Source of the DNA: Casp-actino8 sp964614655
Lineage (GTDB): Bacteria > Actinomycetota > Acidimicrobiia > Acidimicrobiales > Ilumatobacteraceae
DNA: 64,000 nt
Direction: 5' to 3'
Assembly: GCA_964614655.1 (NCBI GenBank)
Contig: CAZTPF010000001.1
Span: 1 to 64,000, forward strand
Shown: piece by piece, positions 1 through 9,160 of the stretch
Numbering within the stretch: the first letter of the stretch is position 1
How the letters are laid out: each line of letters begins with the position of its first letter
The notes under the pieces: generated by a model
Database searches by the model: none
What the model was told of the DNA's origin: nothing
Seen by the model: the letters and a program-made list of their open reading frames with translations, nothing else
Translations under genes and position numbers: made by a program

Positions 1-832
1 CGTCGTCACCCGATCCGACGGGCCCCTCGTAGCCGTCAGGCAGTCTCATGTCGTCGCTGAACTCCGACGGAAGGCACGAGCCCTTCTCGTCACCGGGCGC
101 CCGACCCAGTACTTCGGCCAGCGACGACATCAGCAGTTCGTTTCCCTCATCACTGGGATGGATGCCATCGGACGACAAGACACCCGGCGTCTCGCTGATC
201 GACTTCCAGTCGACGAACCAGACGTTGTCGCGTGCCAGAACCTGATCGGCGATCACTTCGTTGACCTCACGCTGATCAGTCCGCCACTCCGACACCGACA
301 ACAGGACAGTGGGTCGCGGTTCGAGACGATCGAGAGTCTTCACCAGGTCGGCTTCGTACCGCTCCTGATCGCGCCAGTAGTTGGTGCCCAGAAAGACGAC
401 GGCCGCATGCCAGGTCTCGTCCATCTTGGCGGTGAGGACCCGTGGACCGAACTCGACCGCTCGACCGACCTCGGCTTCGATCGAGACCTGCCATCCGAGC
501 GGTGTGAGTTCCTGGCAAGCGAGGTTGGTGTAGCGACGCGACACCGCGGCGAGGATCGAGTCGCCGATCATGAGAAGACGCGGCCCGTCGGCCACCTCTC
601 CGACCGTCTGGTCGCGAACCGGAACTGCTTCACCCGACGGAAACGTGTTGGGTACGTCGCCCAGTCCCATCGGTCGCAGCCCGAGCGGCGGCAGCGACCC
701 GACACCGGCCACCGTCGAGGGAACCTCGGCCGTCGAAACGGGCGACGACGAGCTCGAACCACACGCGGCGACGACCAACGACGTCAGAACCAGCGCGATG
801 AAACGGCGACGAACGACCGAACGAGAACGCAC
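1..832 (-). CDS. SGNH-hydrolase-like lipoprotein (3' end outside window)
   Basis: Reading from a GTG at 832, the protein begins with a short Arg-rich stretch, a hydrophobic segment and a lipobox ending LVVAAC at about residue 23, so it should be a lipid-anchored exported protein. A Ser/Thr/Pro/Gly linker follows, then SGNH-hydrolase blocks: MIGDSIL (catalytic Ser), FLGTNYW (Asn block) and SSDGIHPSDEG (the Asp-x-x-His block). The family hydrolyses esters on sugars, lipids or cell-wall polymers; the substrate is unknown here. The start lies 8 bp after the mscL stop, so the two genes are probably co-transcribed. The frame is still open at the left edge of the window, so the C-terminus is missing. 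Confidence 0.8.
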   Translation of the reverse strand, partial: MRSRSVVRRRFIALVLTSLVVAACGSSSSSPVSTAEVPSTVAGVGSLPPLGLRPMGLGDVPNTFPSGEAVPVRDQTVGEVADGPRLLMIGDSILAAVSRRYTNLACQELTPLGWQVSIEAEVGRAVEFGPRVLTAKMDETWHAAVVFLGTNYWRDQERYEADLVKTLDRLEPRPTVLLSVSEWRTDQREVNEVIADQVLARDNVWFVDWKSISETPGVLSSDGIHPSDEGNELLMSSLAEVLGRAPGDEKGSCLPSEFSDDMRLPDGYEGPVGSGDD

Positions 833-840
833 GACGGAGA

Positions 841-1257
841 TCAGACCGTCCCGTCGTCGACTCGACGCGCGCGCAGTTCGTCGCGAATCTCCATGAGCAG
901 CCCGATCTCGGTCGGTGCCGCCGGTGCATCACCAGCCGCTTCGCGGGCCACGGCCCGGTTGTACACCTTCAACAACACGAACAACACGAAGGCGACCAGG
1001 ACGAACGTGACCGCAACGGTGAGGAAGGCGCCGAAACGCACCTCGGCATCGTTGACGCGCAGGATGAACACGTCGTCGAAATTGGGCTTGCCGAAGGGGA
1101 TGGCAACGAGGGGCATGACAACGTTCTCGACCAAGGCCGTCACGAGTCCGGTGAACGCCGAGCCCATGACGAAACCGATGGCGATGACGAGCAGATTGCC
1201 ACGATTGATGAACTGGCGGAACTCGTCGAGGAAGCTTCTGATCGGGTTCATGGCCAT
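841..1257 (-). CDS. mscL: Large-conductance mechanosensitive channel MscL
   Basis: This 138-residue protein has the MscL layout: an N-terminal amphipathic helix (NPIRSFLDEFRQFINRGN), TM1 rich in Gly/Ala (LLVIAIGFVMGSAFTGLV), a periplasmic loop, TM2 (LTVAVTFVLVAFVLFVLLKVY) and a charged C-terminal helix. MscL is a homopentameric inner-membrane valve that opens under hypo-osmotic shock. Two starts are possible, ATG 1257 and ATG 1251. A TACGGT hexamer ending 6 nt before 1257 favours the first as a leaderless start, whereas a GGGGA motif is well placed for the second. Downstream is the SGNH lipoprotein gene, 8 bp away. Confidence 0.95.
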   Translation of the reverse strand: MAMNPIRSFLDEFRQFINRGNLLVIAIGFVMGSAFTGLVTALVENVVMPLVAIPFGKPNFDDVFILRVNDAEVRFGAFLTVAVTFVLVAFVLFVLLKVYNRAVAREAAGDAPAAPTEIGLLMEIRDELRARRVDDGTV

Positions 1258-1263
1258 TCCCCA

Positions 1264-1269
1264 ACCGTA
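1264..1269 (-). promoter_or_regulatory. Probable -10 hexamer TACGGT of mscL
   Basis: Ends 6 nt before ATG 1257, so transcription should begin at or next to the start codon. This supports the longer MscL start. Confidence 0.5.
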
Positions 1270-1293
1270 CCGAGGGTCAGCCGGCCGGATCGG

Positions 1294-2574
1294 TCACTCC
1301 CGCGCCGGGTCGAGCTCTTCGAACGTGTCGATTCGGCGCAGCGACGGGAAGAAGACCGAATACACGGCGACGATGCCGATCGTGGCCGCGCCGCCGCCCA
1401 CGACGGCGAACTGCGTACCGAAAGCCTGCGCCGCCACACCTGACTCGAAGGCACCCAGTTCGTTGCTCGCGCCGATGAAGACGTTCTCGACCGCCATCAC
1501 CCGACCACGTTTGTCGTCGGGGGTGAGAAGGGGTACGAGCGTCCCCCGGATGTAGACGCTGATCTGATCGGCGGCGGTCAGAAGGATGAGGGCGAGGAAG
1601 GCGACGGTGTAACTCGACGTGAGACCGAGAACCATCGTGCCGGCCCCGAAGAGGGCGACCACACCGAGGAGCCACCGGCCGATGTGTCGGGTCACGGGAC
1701 GCGAGGCCAGGACGAACGCCATGATGCCGGCGCCGATCCCGGGCGCGGCGCGTAGCCAGCCGTAGGCCACGTCGCCGACACCGAGTCGCTCTTCGGCGAT
1801 GGCCGGGAGCAATGCGATGGCGCCGCCGAACAACACGGCGAACAAGTCGAGCGAGACCGAGGCGAACAGAACGGGAGTCCGCTTGATGAAACGCAATCCC
1901 TCGAGGGCCGAGTGGAGCGAGACGCGCTCGCCCGCCACCCGCGGTTCGGGACGTCGCAGGACCTGCACGCGCAGCAGACTCCACATCCCGAACGAGACGA
2001 GCACCGCCGCTCCCCAGTAGGCCCACGACGGATGGATGGAGTACAGAACTCCACCGGCCACCGGTCCGATGATCGCCGCCCCGGTCCAGGTCGCGGTGTA
2101 GAGCGCGATGGTCCGCGGGAGCGCCCCGTCGGGAGCAACCATGGGCGGCAGCGACCGAGTGGCCGGCGCGGCGAAGGCACGCGACACCCCGAACAATGCG
2201 GCCAGCAAGAAGAGTGGCCAGACCGCCGTCGGTTCGGTGAGCGCGTACAGCGCGAGTCCGATGGCGCAGCACACTTCTCCGAAGGTCGCGATCGATCCGA
2301 CGATGCGGCGATCGAAACGGTCGGCGACCGATCCGGTGACGAGAACCAACAGAGCCGCCGGGAGGAACTCGGCCAGACCGAGAAGGCCGATGTCGAGTTC
2401 GCGTCCGGTGATGTCGTAGATCTGCTTACCGAGCGCCGTCGCCTGCAACAGGATTCCGGCATTGACGGCGATGCTGTAGCCGAGCAGGTTGCGGACGGGT
2501 GCGAACGAGACGAGGGCTCGGGTGCTGGTTGCGGCGTCGGAAGGGGCTTCCGGCAGGGGGCGGGGGGTCGACAC
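1294..2574 (-). CDS. MFS transporter, EntS/MFS_3-type exporter
   Basis: A 426-residue integral membrane protein with about twelve hydrophobic segments and the MFS loop motif GSVADRFDRR (about residues 80-90) between TM2 and TM3. The sequence pattern (VFIGASNELGAFESG near the C-terminus, APATRSLPPMVAP in the middle) is that of the MFS_3/enterobactin-exporter-like group of drug or siderophore efflux proteins. The substrate cannot be deduced. Translation starts at GTG 2574, directly after a TACTGT hexamer, so the mRNA is probably leaderless. It is divergent from the amidase gene and shares a 38-bp intergenic region with it. Confidence 0.85.
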   Translation of the reverse strand: MSTPRPLPEAPSDAATSTRALVSFAPVRNLLGYSIAVNAGILLQATALGKQIYDITGRELDIGLLGLAEFLPAALLVLVTGSVADRFDRRIVGSIATFGEVCCAIGLALYALTEPTAVWPLFLLAALFGVSRAFAAPATRSLPPMVAPDGALPRTIALYTATWTGAAIIGPVAGGVLYSIHPSWAYWGAAVLVSFGMWSLLRVQVLRRPEPRVAGERVSLHSALEGLRFIKRTPVLFASVSLDLFAVLFGGAIALLPAIAEERLGVGDVAYGWLRAAPGIGAGIMAFVLASRPVTRHIGRWLLGVVALFGAGTMVLGLTSSYTVAFLALILLTAADQISVYIRGTLVPLLTPDDKRGRVMAVENVFIGASNELGAFESGVAAQAFGTQFAVVGGGAATIGIVAVYSVFFPSLRRIDTFEELDPARE

Positions 2575-2582
2575 TTCCCGTC

Positions 2583-2588
2583 ACAGTA
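2583..2588 (-). promoter_or_regulatory. Probable -10 hexamer TACTGT of the MFS gene
   Basis: Ends 8 nt before GTG 2574. The opposing amidase gene has a weaker TATCCA 7 nt before its ATG on the plus strand (2600-2605). Confidence 0.5.
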
Positions 2589-2612
2589 TCCAGACCTGCT
2601 ATCCAGAGAACC

Positions 2613-4055
2613 ATGAGTTCTCTTTCCGACGACACCCGATGGATGGATGCCACGGCCCAGGCCGAACTGGTCGCGAACGGCGAGGTGTCGCCGCGCGAAC
2701 TCGTCGACGCCGCCATCGAACGGATCGACCGTTACGACCCGGCACTGAACGCCATCACCTATCGATGGTTCGACGAGGCCCGACGTCTCGCCGACGACCC
2801 CGGCCTGCCGGCCGGCCCCTTCCGCGGCGTGCCGTTCCTTCTGAAGGATCTCTACGCCAACGAAGCGGGGCGTCCGCTCAGCAACGGCAACAAGGCGTTG
2901 AAAGCGGCCGATTACATCTCGCCCTTCGACACCGATCTCGTGAAGCGTTACAAGGCGGCCGGCCTCGTCACACTCGGACGCACCAACAGTCCCGAACTCG
3001 GCAGCGTGCCGGTCACCGAACCCGAGGCCTGGGGCCCCACGCGCAATCCGTGGGACACCTCGCGCACTCCGGGCGGATCGAGTGGCGGCGCAGCGGCGGC
3101 CGTCGCCGCCGGCATGGTTCCGTTCGCGCACGCGAGCGACGGTGGCGGTTCGATCCGCATTCCGGCCTCGTGTTGCGGACTGGTGGGCTTGAAGCCGTCA
3201 CAGGGACGCATCACCATGGGTCCGGCGCGCGACGAGAGCAACCTCGGCGTCGAACACTGCGTCAGCCGAACCGTGCGCGATTCAGCTCGTCTGCTCGACG
3301 CGACGTGCGGTCCGGGAGTCGGCGACACAGTGATCGCACCAGCCCCCGCTCGCCCCTACGTCGAGGAGGTCGGGGCCGATCCGGGCCGACTTCGTATCGG
3401 TCTGCTCGATCACAGCCCGCGTGGCTTCGCCGTGCACCAGGAATGCGTGACCGGTGTGCACAACGTGGCGAAGTTGCTCGAGTCGCTCGGACATCACGTC
3501 GAACCGGCCTGGCCGTCGATCCTCGCCGACAACGAGACCGGACGAGCTTTCAGCGCACTCTGGAGCACCAACATGGGTGTGTCCTTGAAGCGATTCGGAG
3601 ACCTCGTCGGCCGTGAGTTCACCGAGGACGACTGCGAACTCATGAACTGGGCTCAGAAAGCCTTCGCCGCCAACGTGTCGAGCGTCGACTTCGCCCTCGC
3701 ACAAGCGGCTGCGGTGTCGTTCCGACGGTCGATCCAGAGCTGGTGGTCCGAAGGCTGGGATCTTCTGCTCTCCCCTACGTTGTCCGAACCGCCGCTCGCC
3801 ATCGGCGAGATTCGCAACGATCCGAGCAAACCGATGGCTCCCCTCGCTCGAGCCGGCGAATGGGTGACGTTCACGAGCCAGTTCAACATGAGCGGTCAAC
3901 CGGCCATCAGCCTGCCGTTGCATCGCACCGCCGACGGCCTTCCAGTGGGCATCCAGTTCGTCGCCGCCTACGGGCGCGAAGACGTGCTCATCCGTCTGGC
4001 GTCGCAACTCGAAAGCGCCCAGCCTTGGGCACACCTCACTCCCGATCTCGGCTGA
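2613..4055 (+). CDS. Amidase-signature family amidohydrolase
   Basis: A 480-residue protein of the amidase signature family (GatA/fatty-acid-amide-hydrolase fold). The catalytic triad is visible: Lys78 in PFLLKDLYA, cis-Ser156 in GGSSGGAAAAVA and nucleophile Ser180 in DGGGSIRIPA. The family cleaves linear amides to acid plus ammonia or amine. The absence of gatB/gatC neighbours argues against a role in tRNA amidation. ATG 2613 was chosen because the family-conserved N-terminus (about 20 residues before AAIERIDRYDPALNA) begins there, while an upstream extension would run into the divergent MFS promoter. The real substrate is unknown. Confidence 0.9.
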   Translation: MSSLSDDTRWMDATAQAELVANGEVSPRELVDAAIERIDRYDPALNAITYRWFDEARRLADDPGLPAGPFRGVPFLLKDLYANEAGRPLSNGNKALKAADYISPFDTDLVKRYKAAGLVTLGRTNSPELGSVPVTEPEAWGPTRNPWDTSRTPGGSSGGAAAAVAAGMVPFAHASDGGGSIRIPASCCGLVGLKPSQGRITMGPARDESNLGVEHCVSRTVRDSARLLDATCGPGVGDTVIAPAPARPYVEEVGADPGRLRIGLLDHSPRGFAVHQECVTGVHNVAKLLESLGHHVEPAWPSILADNETGRAFSALWSTNMGVSLKRFGDLVGREFTEDDCELMNWAQKAFAANVSSVDFALAQAAAVSFRRSIQSWWSEGWDLLLSPTLSEPPLAIGEIRNDPSKPMAPLARAGEWVTFTSQFNMSGQPAISLPLHRTADGLPVGIQFVAAYGREDVLIRLASQLESAQPWAHLTPDLG

Positions 4056-4074
4056 TCGCCGGACTCGACGCGCG

Positions 4075-4392
4075 TCACGACCTCACGGGCCGAGTGTTCA
4101 CCACGGCGCTCACGTCGAGTGGCCCGTAGATGTGCGGGAACTCGTCGGGCGCACCGTCGAGTCGTTCGACCACCACTGGCGAGGCCAGTCGTGACTCGTC
4201 GACTTCGAGGAGGATCAACTCGTCGTCGGCGAGATCGGCGTAGAACCGCTCGCGCACACCGCGCCATTGATGTTCGAAGCTGCAGTGCACGTAACCGACC
4301 TGCGCGAGGGTCAGGCCTCGGGTCGACCAGGGATAGGAACCAGCCGTGACTGCGTCGTCCCATTCGGAACGAACGGCGAGGTGCAGGATCAT
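4075..4392 (-). CDS. DUF952 family protein
   Basis: A 105-residue cytoplasmic protein beginning MILHLAVRSEWD, with the DUF952 hallmark YPWSTRGLTLAQVGYVHCS and a later FPHIYGPL motif. Family members are small alpha/beta proteins of unknown biochemical function, sometimes fused to acetyltransferases. Its ATG (4392-4390) overlaps the stop of the upstream SDR gene in an ATGA, so the two are translationally coupled. The assignment rests on motif recognition; no function is claimed. Confidence 0.8.
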   Translation of the reverse strand: MILHLAVRSEWDDAVTAGSYPWSTRGLTLAQVGYVHCSFEHQWRGVRERFYADLADDELILLEVDESRLASPVVVERLDGAPDEFPHIYGPLDVSAVVNTRPVRS

Positions 4393-5177
4393 CGGGCCGT
4401 CCAGCCTCCGTCGACCACGACCGAAGATCCGACCATGAACGAGGCGGCATCCGACGCCAGCAGCAAGAGCGCCCCGTCGAGTTCGCCGAGTTCGCCGAGT
4501 CGCGGGATCGGCGACATGGTCCGCACGAACTCCATGCTCGCCTCGTCGTCCATGCCGGCCGTCATCTCGGACGGGAACCATCCGGGGCACAGGCTGTTGA
4601 CCCGTATGCCCTTGCGAGCCCACTGCAGACCGAGCTCTCGGGACAGGTTGATGACCGCACCTTTCGACGCGCAGTAGTGCGCCTGCTTCACCGGTGCGGC
4701 ACCGACCATCCCGAACATCGAGGCGATGTTGACGATGTTGCCGCTCCCCGCCTCGATCATGTGGGGAGCACACAGCTTCGACAGGTGCCAGATGGCGGTC
4801 ACGTTGACCTCCATCGCCTCGCGGAACCACTCGAGGTCCTCTGTTTCGACCGGCACCTTGTAGCCGATCCCGGCGTTGTTCACGAGAATTCGCGGCACTC
4901 CGACCTCGGCCACGGTGCGGGCCACGAGTCGTTCACGATCCTCGGCCTGGCTGAGATCGACCTCCATGGCGACCGAGCCCGGCAGCTCGGCCTCGAGTGC
5001 CTCGAGACGCTCCCGCCGACGCGCCGCGAGCACGACCGTGGCCCCGGCGCCGTGCAGAACTCGGGCGAAGTGCGCACCGAGCCCGGCCGAGGCTCCGGTG
5101 ACGATGGCGACCCGTCCGTCGAGACGGAAGATGTCGAGGGAACGACGCGACGAATTCGTGACGGAGTGATCGGACAT
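4389..5177 (-). CDS. Short-chain dehydrogenase/reductase (classical SDR)
   Basis: A classical SDR of 262 residues with the nucleotide-binding motif TGASAGLG, the NNAGIG motif, and the YCASK catalytic Tyr-x-x-x-Lys. It reduces or oxidises an alcohol/ketone with NAD(P)H; the substrate is not evident. ATG 5177 (MSDHSVTNSS) is preferred over an upstream in-frame start because a TAATGT hexamer ends 7 nt before it. It is followed by the overlapping DUF952 gene. The nearby steroid genes make a hydroxy-acyl-CoA or steroid substrate possible, but this pair is separated from them by several unrelated genes. Confidence 0.85.
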   Translation of the reverse strand: MSDHSVTNSSRRSLDIFRLDGRVAIVTGASAGLGAHFARVLHGAGATVVLAARRRERLEALEAELPGSVAMEVDLSQAEDRERLVARTVAEVGVPRILVNNAGIGYKVPVETEDLEWFREAMEVNVTAIWHLSKLCAPHMIEAGSGNIVNIASMFGMVGAAPVKQAHYCASKGAVINLSRELGLQWARKGIRVNSLCPGWFPSEMTAGMDDEASMEFVRTMSPIPRLGELGELDGALLLLASDAASFMVGSSVVVDGGWTAR

Positions 5178-5184
5178 GACGGAA

Positions 5185-5190
5185 ACATTA
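5185..5190 (-). promoter_or_regulatory. Probable -10 hexamer TAATGT of the SDR at 5177
   Basis: Ends 7 nt before ATG 5177. It lies inside the longer possible reading from 5207 and therefore decides the start. Confidence 0.55.
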
Positions 5191-5300
5191 CGAGCGACGG
5201 TGCCCAATGTTCCGATTCGATGACATCCACATCAGTTCGATGAAACCGGTTCGTTTTTGCGCGAGATCAAGCCATGATCGTGCTCTGGAAGGACATGACC

Positions 5301-5534
5301 ATGTTGACGATTCATCCCATCGACCGCAGCCGAGAGATCAAGCCCATCCGAGTCCCGGCCGTTCGTCGTGTCCCCACCCACGTTCTCGCCCTCGTCGTGA
5401 GTGCCCTGGCCGCCGTGGTGGCCGGCGTCCTGCACACCACCACGGCCGTGGCCGACGGTTCGATCGTGCTCGGCACGGTGTCGGTCGCCTTCGCACTCAG
5501 CTGGATCAACTCGGCCCTGCCGGCTCGACGCTGA
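5301..5534 (+). CDS. Small hypothetical membrane protein
   Basis: A 77-residue protein starting MLTIHPIDRSREI, with two predicted hydrophobic segments (about residues 27-47, VLALVVSALAAVVAGVL, and 52-70, GSIVLGTVSVAFALSWI). No family is recognised. ATG 5301 is chosen because GGAAGG at 5287-5292 lies 8 nt upstream, whereas an in-frame ATG at 5274 has no ribosome binding site. It sits alone between a minus-strand SDR and the plus-strand hydrolase gene; function unknown. Confidence 0.55.
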   Translation: MLTIHPIDRSREIKPIRVPAVRRVPTHVLALVVSALAAVVAGVLHTTTAVADGSIVLGTVSVAFALSWINSALPARR

Positions 5535-5587
5535 CGCTCCATACGACGGTCCGGGCGCTCGGCTGACGCCCGCCATCCGGTGTGTGA

Positions 5588-5593
5588 CACGCT
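5588..5593 (+). promoter_or_regulatory. Possible -10 hexamer CACGCT of the hydrolase-LLM operon
   Basis: Ends 6 nt before ATG 5600. The first base deviates from TAnnnT but the spacing is the same as elsewhere. Confidence 0.35.
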
Positions 5594-5599
5594 GGCGTC

Positions 5600-6322
5600 A
5601 TGTCGTCCCGTCTCGTCGTTCTCGTCCACGGCGCCTGGCACGGTGCCTGGTGCTGGGCTCCCATCCAAGCCGAACTCGATCGCCGTGGCATCGCGAGCCT
5701 CGCCGTCGACCTGCCCGGCCACGGCTCGACCGGCTCGGCCTTCACCGACCTGCACGGTGACGCAGCGGCGGTGATCGACGTTCTCGAGGCGCAGGCCGCG
5801 CTCGGACGCACGGCACCGGTGCTCGTCGGCCACAGTTACGGCGGGGCCGTGATCACCGAAGTGGCGAGTCGGCACTCCGACGTGTCGCACCTCGTGTTCC
5901 TGGCCGCCTTCGCCCTGCAGAAGGACGAGAGCGTGATGAGCGCCCTCGGCGCGATGCCGCCACGCGAGGTCGGGTTGAGCACCGCCATGCGACCCGGCCC
6001 CGACGGAACCACCATCCTCGACCCGACGGCGGCGATCCCAGCTCTGTACGGATCGTGCGACCCGGCCGTCGTACAGGCGGCCGTCGGACGACTCTCACCG
6101 CAGCCGATGGCCACGATGGTTCAGGCAGTCACCGGTTCCCCCCTCGACACCGTCACGTCCACCTACGTGGTGTGCACCGAGGACGACGCCGTGCATCCCG
6201 ATCATCAGGCGATCATGGCCGAACGGTGCACGCACACCGTCACGATGCACACCGACCATTCGCCGTTCGCCTCGATGACCGTCGAGACCGCCGACGTTCT
6301 CGAACGGATCGCCCGCTCATGA
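5600..6322 (+). CDS. Alpha/beta-fold hydrolase (EstA/MenH-like)
   Basis: A 240-residue alpha/beta hydrolase starting with the oxyanion-region motif VLVHGAWHGAWCW. Nucleophile Ser79 lies in VGHSYGG, a likely catalytic Asp in CTEDDAVHP and a likely His in TDHSPF near the C-terminus. Such enzymes cleave esters, thioesters or C-C bonds. The HGAWHGAWCW and HSPF signatures are shared with plant methylesterase-type and bacterial salicylate-esterase-like proteins. The stop overlaps the next start as ATGA, so it is coupled to the LLM-family oxidoreductase gene. The substrate is unknown. Confidence 0.85.
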   Translation: MSSRLVVLVHGAWHGAWCWAPIQAELDRRGIASLAVDLPGHGSTGSAFTDLHGDAAAVIDVLEAQAALGRTAPVLVGHSYGGAVITEVASRHSDVSHLVFLAAFALQKDESVMSALGAMPPREVGLSTAMRPGPDGTTILDPTAAIPALYGSCDPAVVQAAVGRLSPQPMATMVQAVTGSPLDTVTSTYVVCTEDDAVHPDHQAIMAERCTHTVTMHTDHSPFASMTVETADVLERIARS

Positions 6323-7224
6323 AGATTCGCGTCGGTATCGGCTTCGGTGTCCGCACCAATCTGAACGACGGCGGATTCCTCGACGTCGTCGACGCCCTCG
6401 AAGAACTGCAGTACGACAGCCTGTGGTTGAGCGAGCGCATCGGTGGTGACGCTCCCGACCCGATCGTGGCCATGTCGTTCGCCGCCGCCCGCACCAAGAA
6501 GTTGAAGTTCGGCACGAGCGTGATGGTTCTTCCCGGTCGCAACCCGGTGATCCTCGCCAAGGAACTGGCCACTCTCGACCGCATGTCGAACGGCCGAGTC
6601 CTGCCGGCCTTCGGTCTCGGCGCCGTCGACCCGCAGGAACAGCAGGCGTTCGGGGTGGTCCGCGAAGAGCGCGCCAAACGATTCGACGAAGCACTCCGTG
6701 TGATGCGCGCCTGTTGGACCGAGGAGTCCGTCACCCATCACGGCAACTTCTTCCACTACGACGACGTGCGAGTGCTGCCCAAGCCCGTTCAACAGCCCAT
6801 CGACGTCTGGTTGGGCGGAATCGCTCCGAGCGAACTGAGGCGGGTCGGACGACTGGCCGACGGCTGGCTCCCGAGTTTCGTGACTCCCGACGACGTGAAG
6901 GTCGGAAAGAAAGAAGTCGAAAAGGCCGCCGCCGAACACGAACGAGAGATCGACCCCGAGCACTTCGGAGCCCTCGTCCCCTATGCCCACGGTCCCTTGC
7001 CCGATGCGCTCGTCGCCGGACTCAAGGCCCGCCGTCCCGATCTGGACGACGTGGGTCGGCTGGTTCCTCAGGGCTGGGACGCGTTGGTACGGATGATCGA
7101 GGAGTTCGTCGACGCGGGTTTCTCGAAGTTCGTGGTGTTGCCGATCGTCGAGCCGAAGACGTCACCGGAGTGGATCGATCACCTTGCCGAGGCGGCCGGT
7201 CATCTCATGCCGCTGCAAACCTGA
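6319..7224 (+). CDS. LLM-class (F420-dependent type) oxidoreductase
   Basis: A 301-residue TIM-barrel protein of the luciferase-like monooxygenase class. Typical motifs are YDSLWLSERIGGDAPDP, GTSVMVLPGRNPVILAKELATLD, RVLPAFGLGAVDPQEQQAFGV and DVWLGGIAPSELRRVGRLADGWLP. Actinobacterial proteins of this type usually use coenzyme F420 for hydride transfer to or from a secondary alcohol, ketone or enone. The start overlaps the hydrolase stop (ATGA at 6319-6322), so the two genes form a small operon. LLM proteins are common in mycobacterial steroid loci (for example Rv3520c), but identity with those is not shown. Confidence 0.85.
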   Translation: MKIRVGIGFGVRTNLNDGGFLDVVDALEELQYDSLWLSERIGGDAPDPIVAMSFAAARTKKLKFGTSVMVLPGRNPVILAKELATLDRMSNGRVLPAFGLGAVDPQEQQAFGVVREERAKRFDEALRVMRACWTEESVTHHGNFFHYDDVRVLPKPVQQPIDVWLGGIAPSELRRVGRLADGWLPSFVTPDDVKVGKKEVEKAAAEHEREIDPEHFGALVPYAHGPLPDALVAGLKARRPDLDDVGRLVPQGWDALVRMIEEFVDAGFSKFVVLPIVEPKTSPEWIDHLAEAAGHLMPLQT

Positions 7225-7257
7225 CGCGCCGCGACCTTCCGTGCGGTCTCTGTTGGG

Positions 7258-8301
<1,044 letters not shown>

Positions 8302-8311
8302 CGACGAACTC

Positions 8312-9082
8312 TCAGCGCGCCGGGTCGTGGTACGGCGTGTCGAGGAACGGCGGACGATCGCCACCACCGTGCACTTCGATACTCGCACCACTCACGTACG
8401 ACGCGAGAGGAGAGCACAGATACACGCACACGTCACCGATCTCGGCCGGCCAGGCCAATCGTCCGATGGGCACCTGCGAGCCCACGCGCTGCACTCCCTC
8501 TTCATCGCCGTAGTGCAGATGCGCCTGTTCGGTGCGCACCATGCCGACGGTCACCAGATTGGTGCGCACTTTGGGCAACCACTCCTGGCCGATCGTGCGC
8601 GTGTAGTTGGCCAGACCGGCCTTGGCCGCGCCGTAGGCCGCGACGGTCGGGGCCGGGCGTTCGGCCGAGACACTGCCGATGTTGACGATTGCGCCGCCGT
8701 CCGATTGCTTCTGCATGTGATGGTTGGCGGCCTGACTGCACCAGATCGCCGACATGAGATTGACGGCCACGATCTTTTGCTGGAACGAGGCCGAGGCCGA
8801 CGCCGAGTCGGCGGGCGGAGCACCACCAGCGTTGTTGACGAGGAAGTCGAGACGTCCGAATCGGGTCACGATCTCGTCGATCATTGCGGTGGCCTGATCG
8901 GGTTCGCGTAGATCGACGGGTAGTGCCGTCCAGTCGGCCGGCACGTCGTCGGGAATCCGACGCGAGCACACCACGACAGTGGCTCCGGCGTCGGCGAACC
9001 GTTGAGCGATTCCTCGTCCGACACCCTTGGTGCCGCCGGTGACGAGGGCGACTCGTCCCGCATAGTCGATCGTCAGGGCCAC
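8312..9082 (-). CDS. Short-chain dehydrogenase/reductase next to the ipd operon
   Basis: A 256-residue classical SDR with TGGTKGVG, NNAGGAPP and YGAAK motifs. It is divergent from echA20. In Mycobacterium tuberculosis the SDR Rv3549c occupies the same divergent position next to echA20-ipdA-ipdB, so I infer an orthologous or analogous role in steroid C/D-ring catabolism, probably a hydroxyacyl-CoA dehydrogenase step. The GTG start (9082) follows a TAAGGT hexamer by 6 nt, suggesting a leaderless transcript. It shares the intergenic palindrome at 9125-9141 with echA20, so both directions may be co-regulated. The exact substrate is not proven. Confidence 0.8.
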   Translation of the reverse strand: MALTIDYAGRVALVTGGTKGVGRGIAQRFADAGATVVVCSRRIPDDVPADWTALPVDLREPDQATAMIDEIVTRFGRLDFLVNNAGGAPPADSASASASFQQKIVAVNLMSAIWCSQAANHHMQKQSDGGAIVNIGSVSAERPAPTVAAYGAAKAGLANYTRTIGQEWLPKVRTNLVTVGMVRTEQAHLHYGDEEGVQRVGSQVPIGRLAWPAEIGDVCVYLCSPLASYVSGASIEVHGGGDRPPFLDTPYHDPAR

Positions 9083-9088
9083 GAAGCG

Positions 9089-9094
9089 ACCTTA
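9089..9094 (-). promoter_or_regulatory. Probable -10 hexamer TAAGGT of the SDR-HDAC unit
   Basis: Ends 6 nt before GTG 9082. The palindrome at 9125-9141 is 30 bp upstream of it, about where a -35 box or an operator would be. Confidence 0.55.
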
Positions 9095-9124
9095 CCGGCC
9101 GGTCACCACCGGGAACGGCTCGTT

Positions 9125-9141
9125 TCTGACGACTCGTCAGA
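9125..9141. promoter_or_regulatory. Perfect 17-bp palindrome, candidate operator for the ipd operon
   Basis: The sequence TCTGACGACTCGTCAGA is an inverted repeat with perfect 8-bp arms around one central base. It occupies the -35 to -10 spacer zone of the echA20 promoter and the upstream zone of the divergent SDR promoter. The symmetry and size fit a dimeric TetR-type repressor site. It does not match the published KstR or KstR2 consensus as I know them. Confidence 0.6.
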
Positions 9142-9148
9142 TCGGCAG

Positions 9149-9154
9149 TACGCT
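9149..9154 (+). promoter_or_regulatory. Probable -10 hexamer TACGCT of the echA20-ipdABC operon
   Basis: Ends 6 nt before GTG 9161. It lies 7 bp downstream of the palindrome, so a protein bound there would block RNA polymerase. Confidence 0.55.
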
Positions 9155-9160
9155 CGACCC

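Noticed and set aside
158..1555. A 465-codon open frame on the plus strand across the first genes
   Set aside because: It is antisense to the SGNH, mscL and MFS genes, has no recognisable domain and an Arg/Ser/Thr-rich composition typical of a high-GC shadow frame.
5181..5214. GGAAACATT...AATGTTCC as a possible operator upstream of the SDR at 5177
   Set aside because: One extra base breaks the symmetry and the left arm is already explained by the TAATGT promoter hexamer.
9083..9160. A canonical KstR2 operator (CAAG/CTTG arms) in the ipd promoter
   Set aside because: Looked for and not present; only the TCTGACGA/TCGTCAGA palindrome is found.
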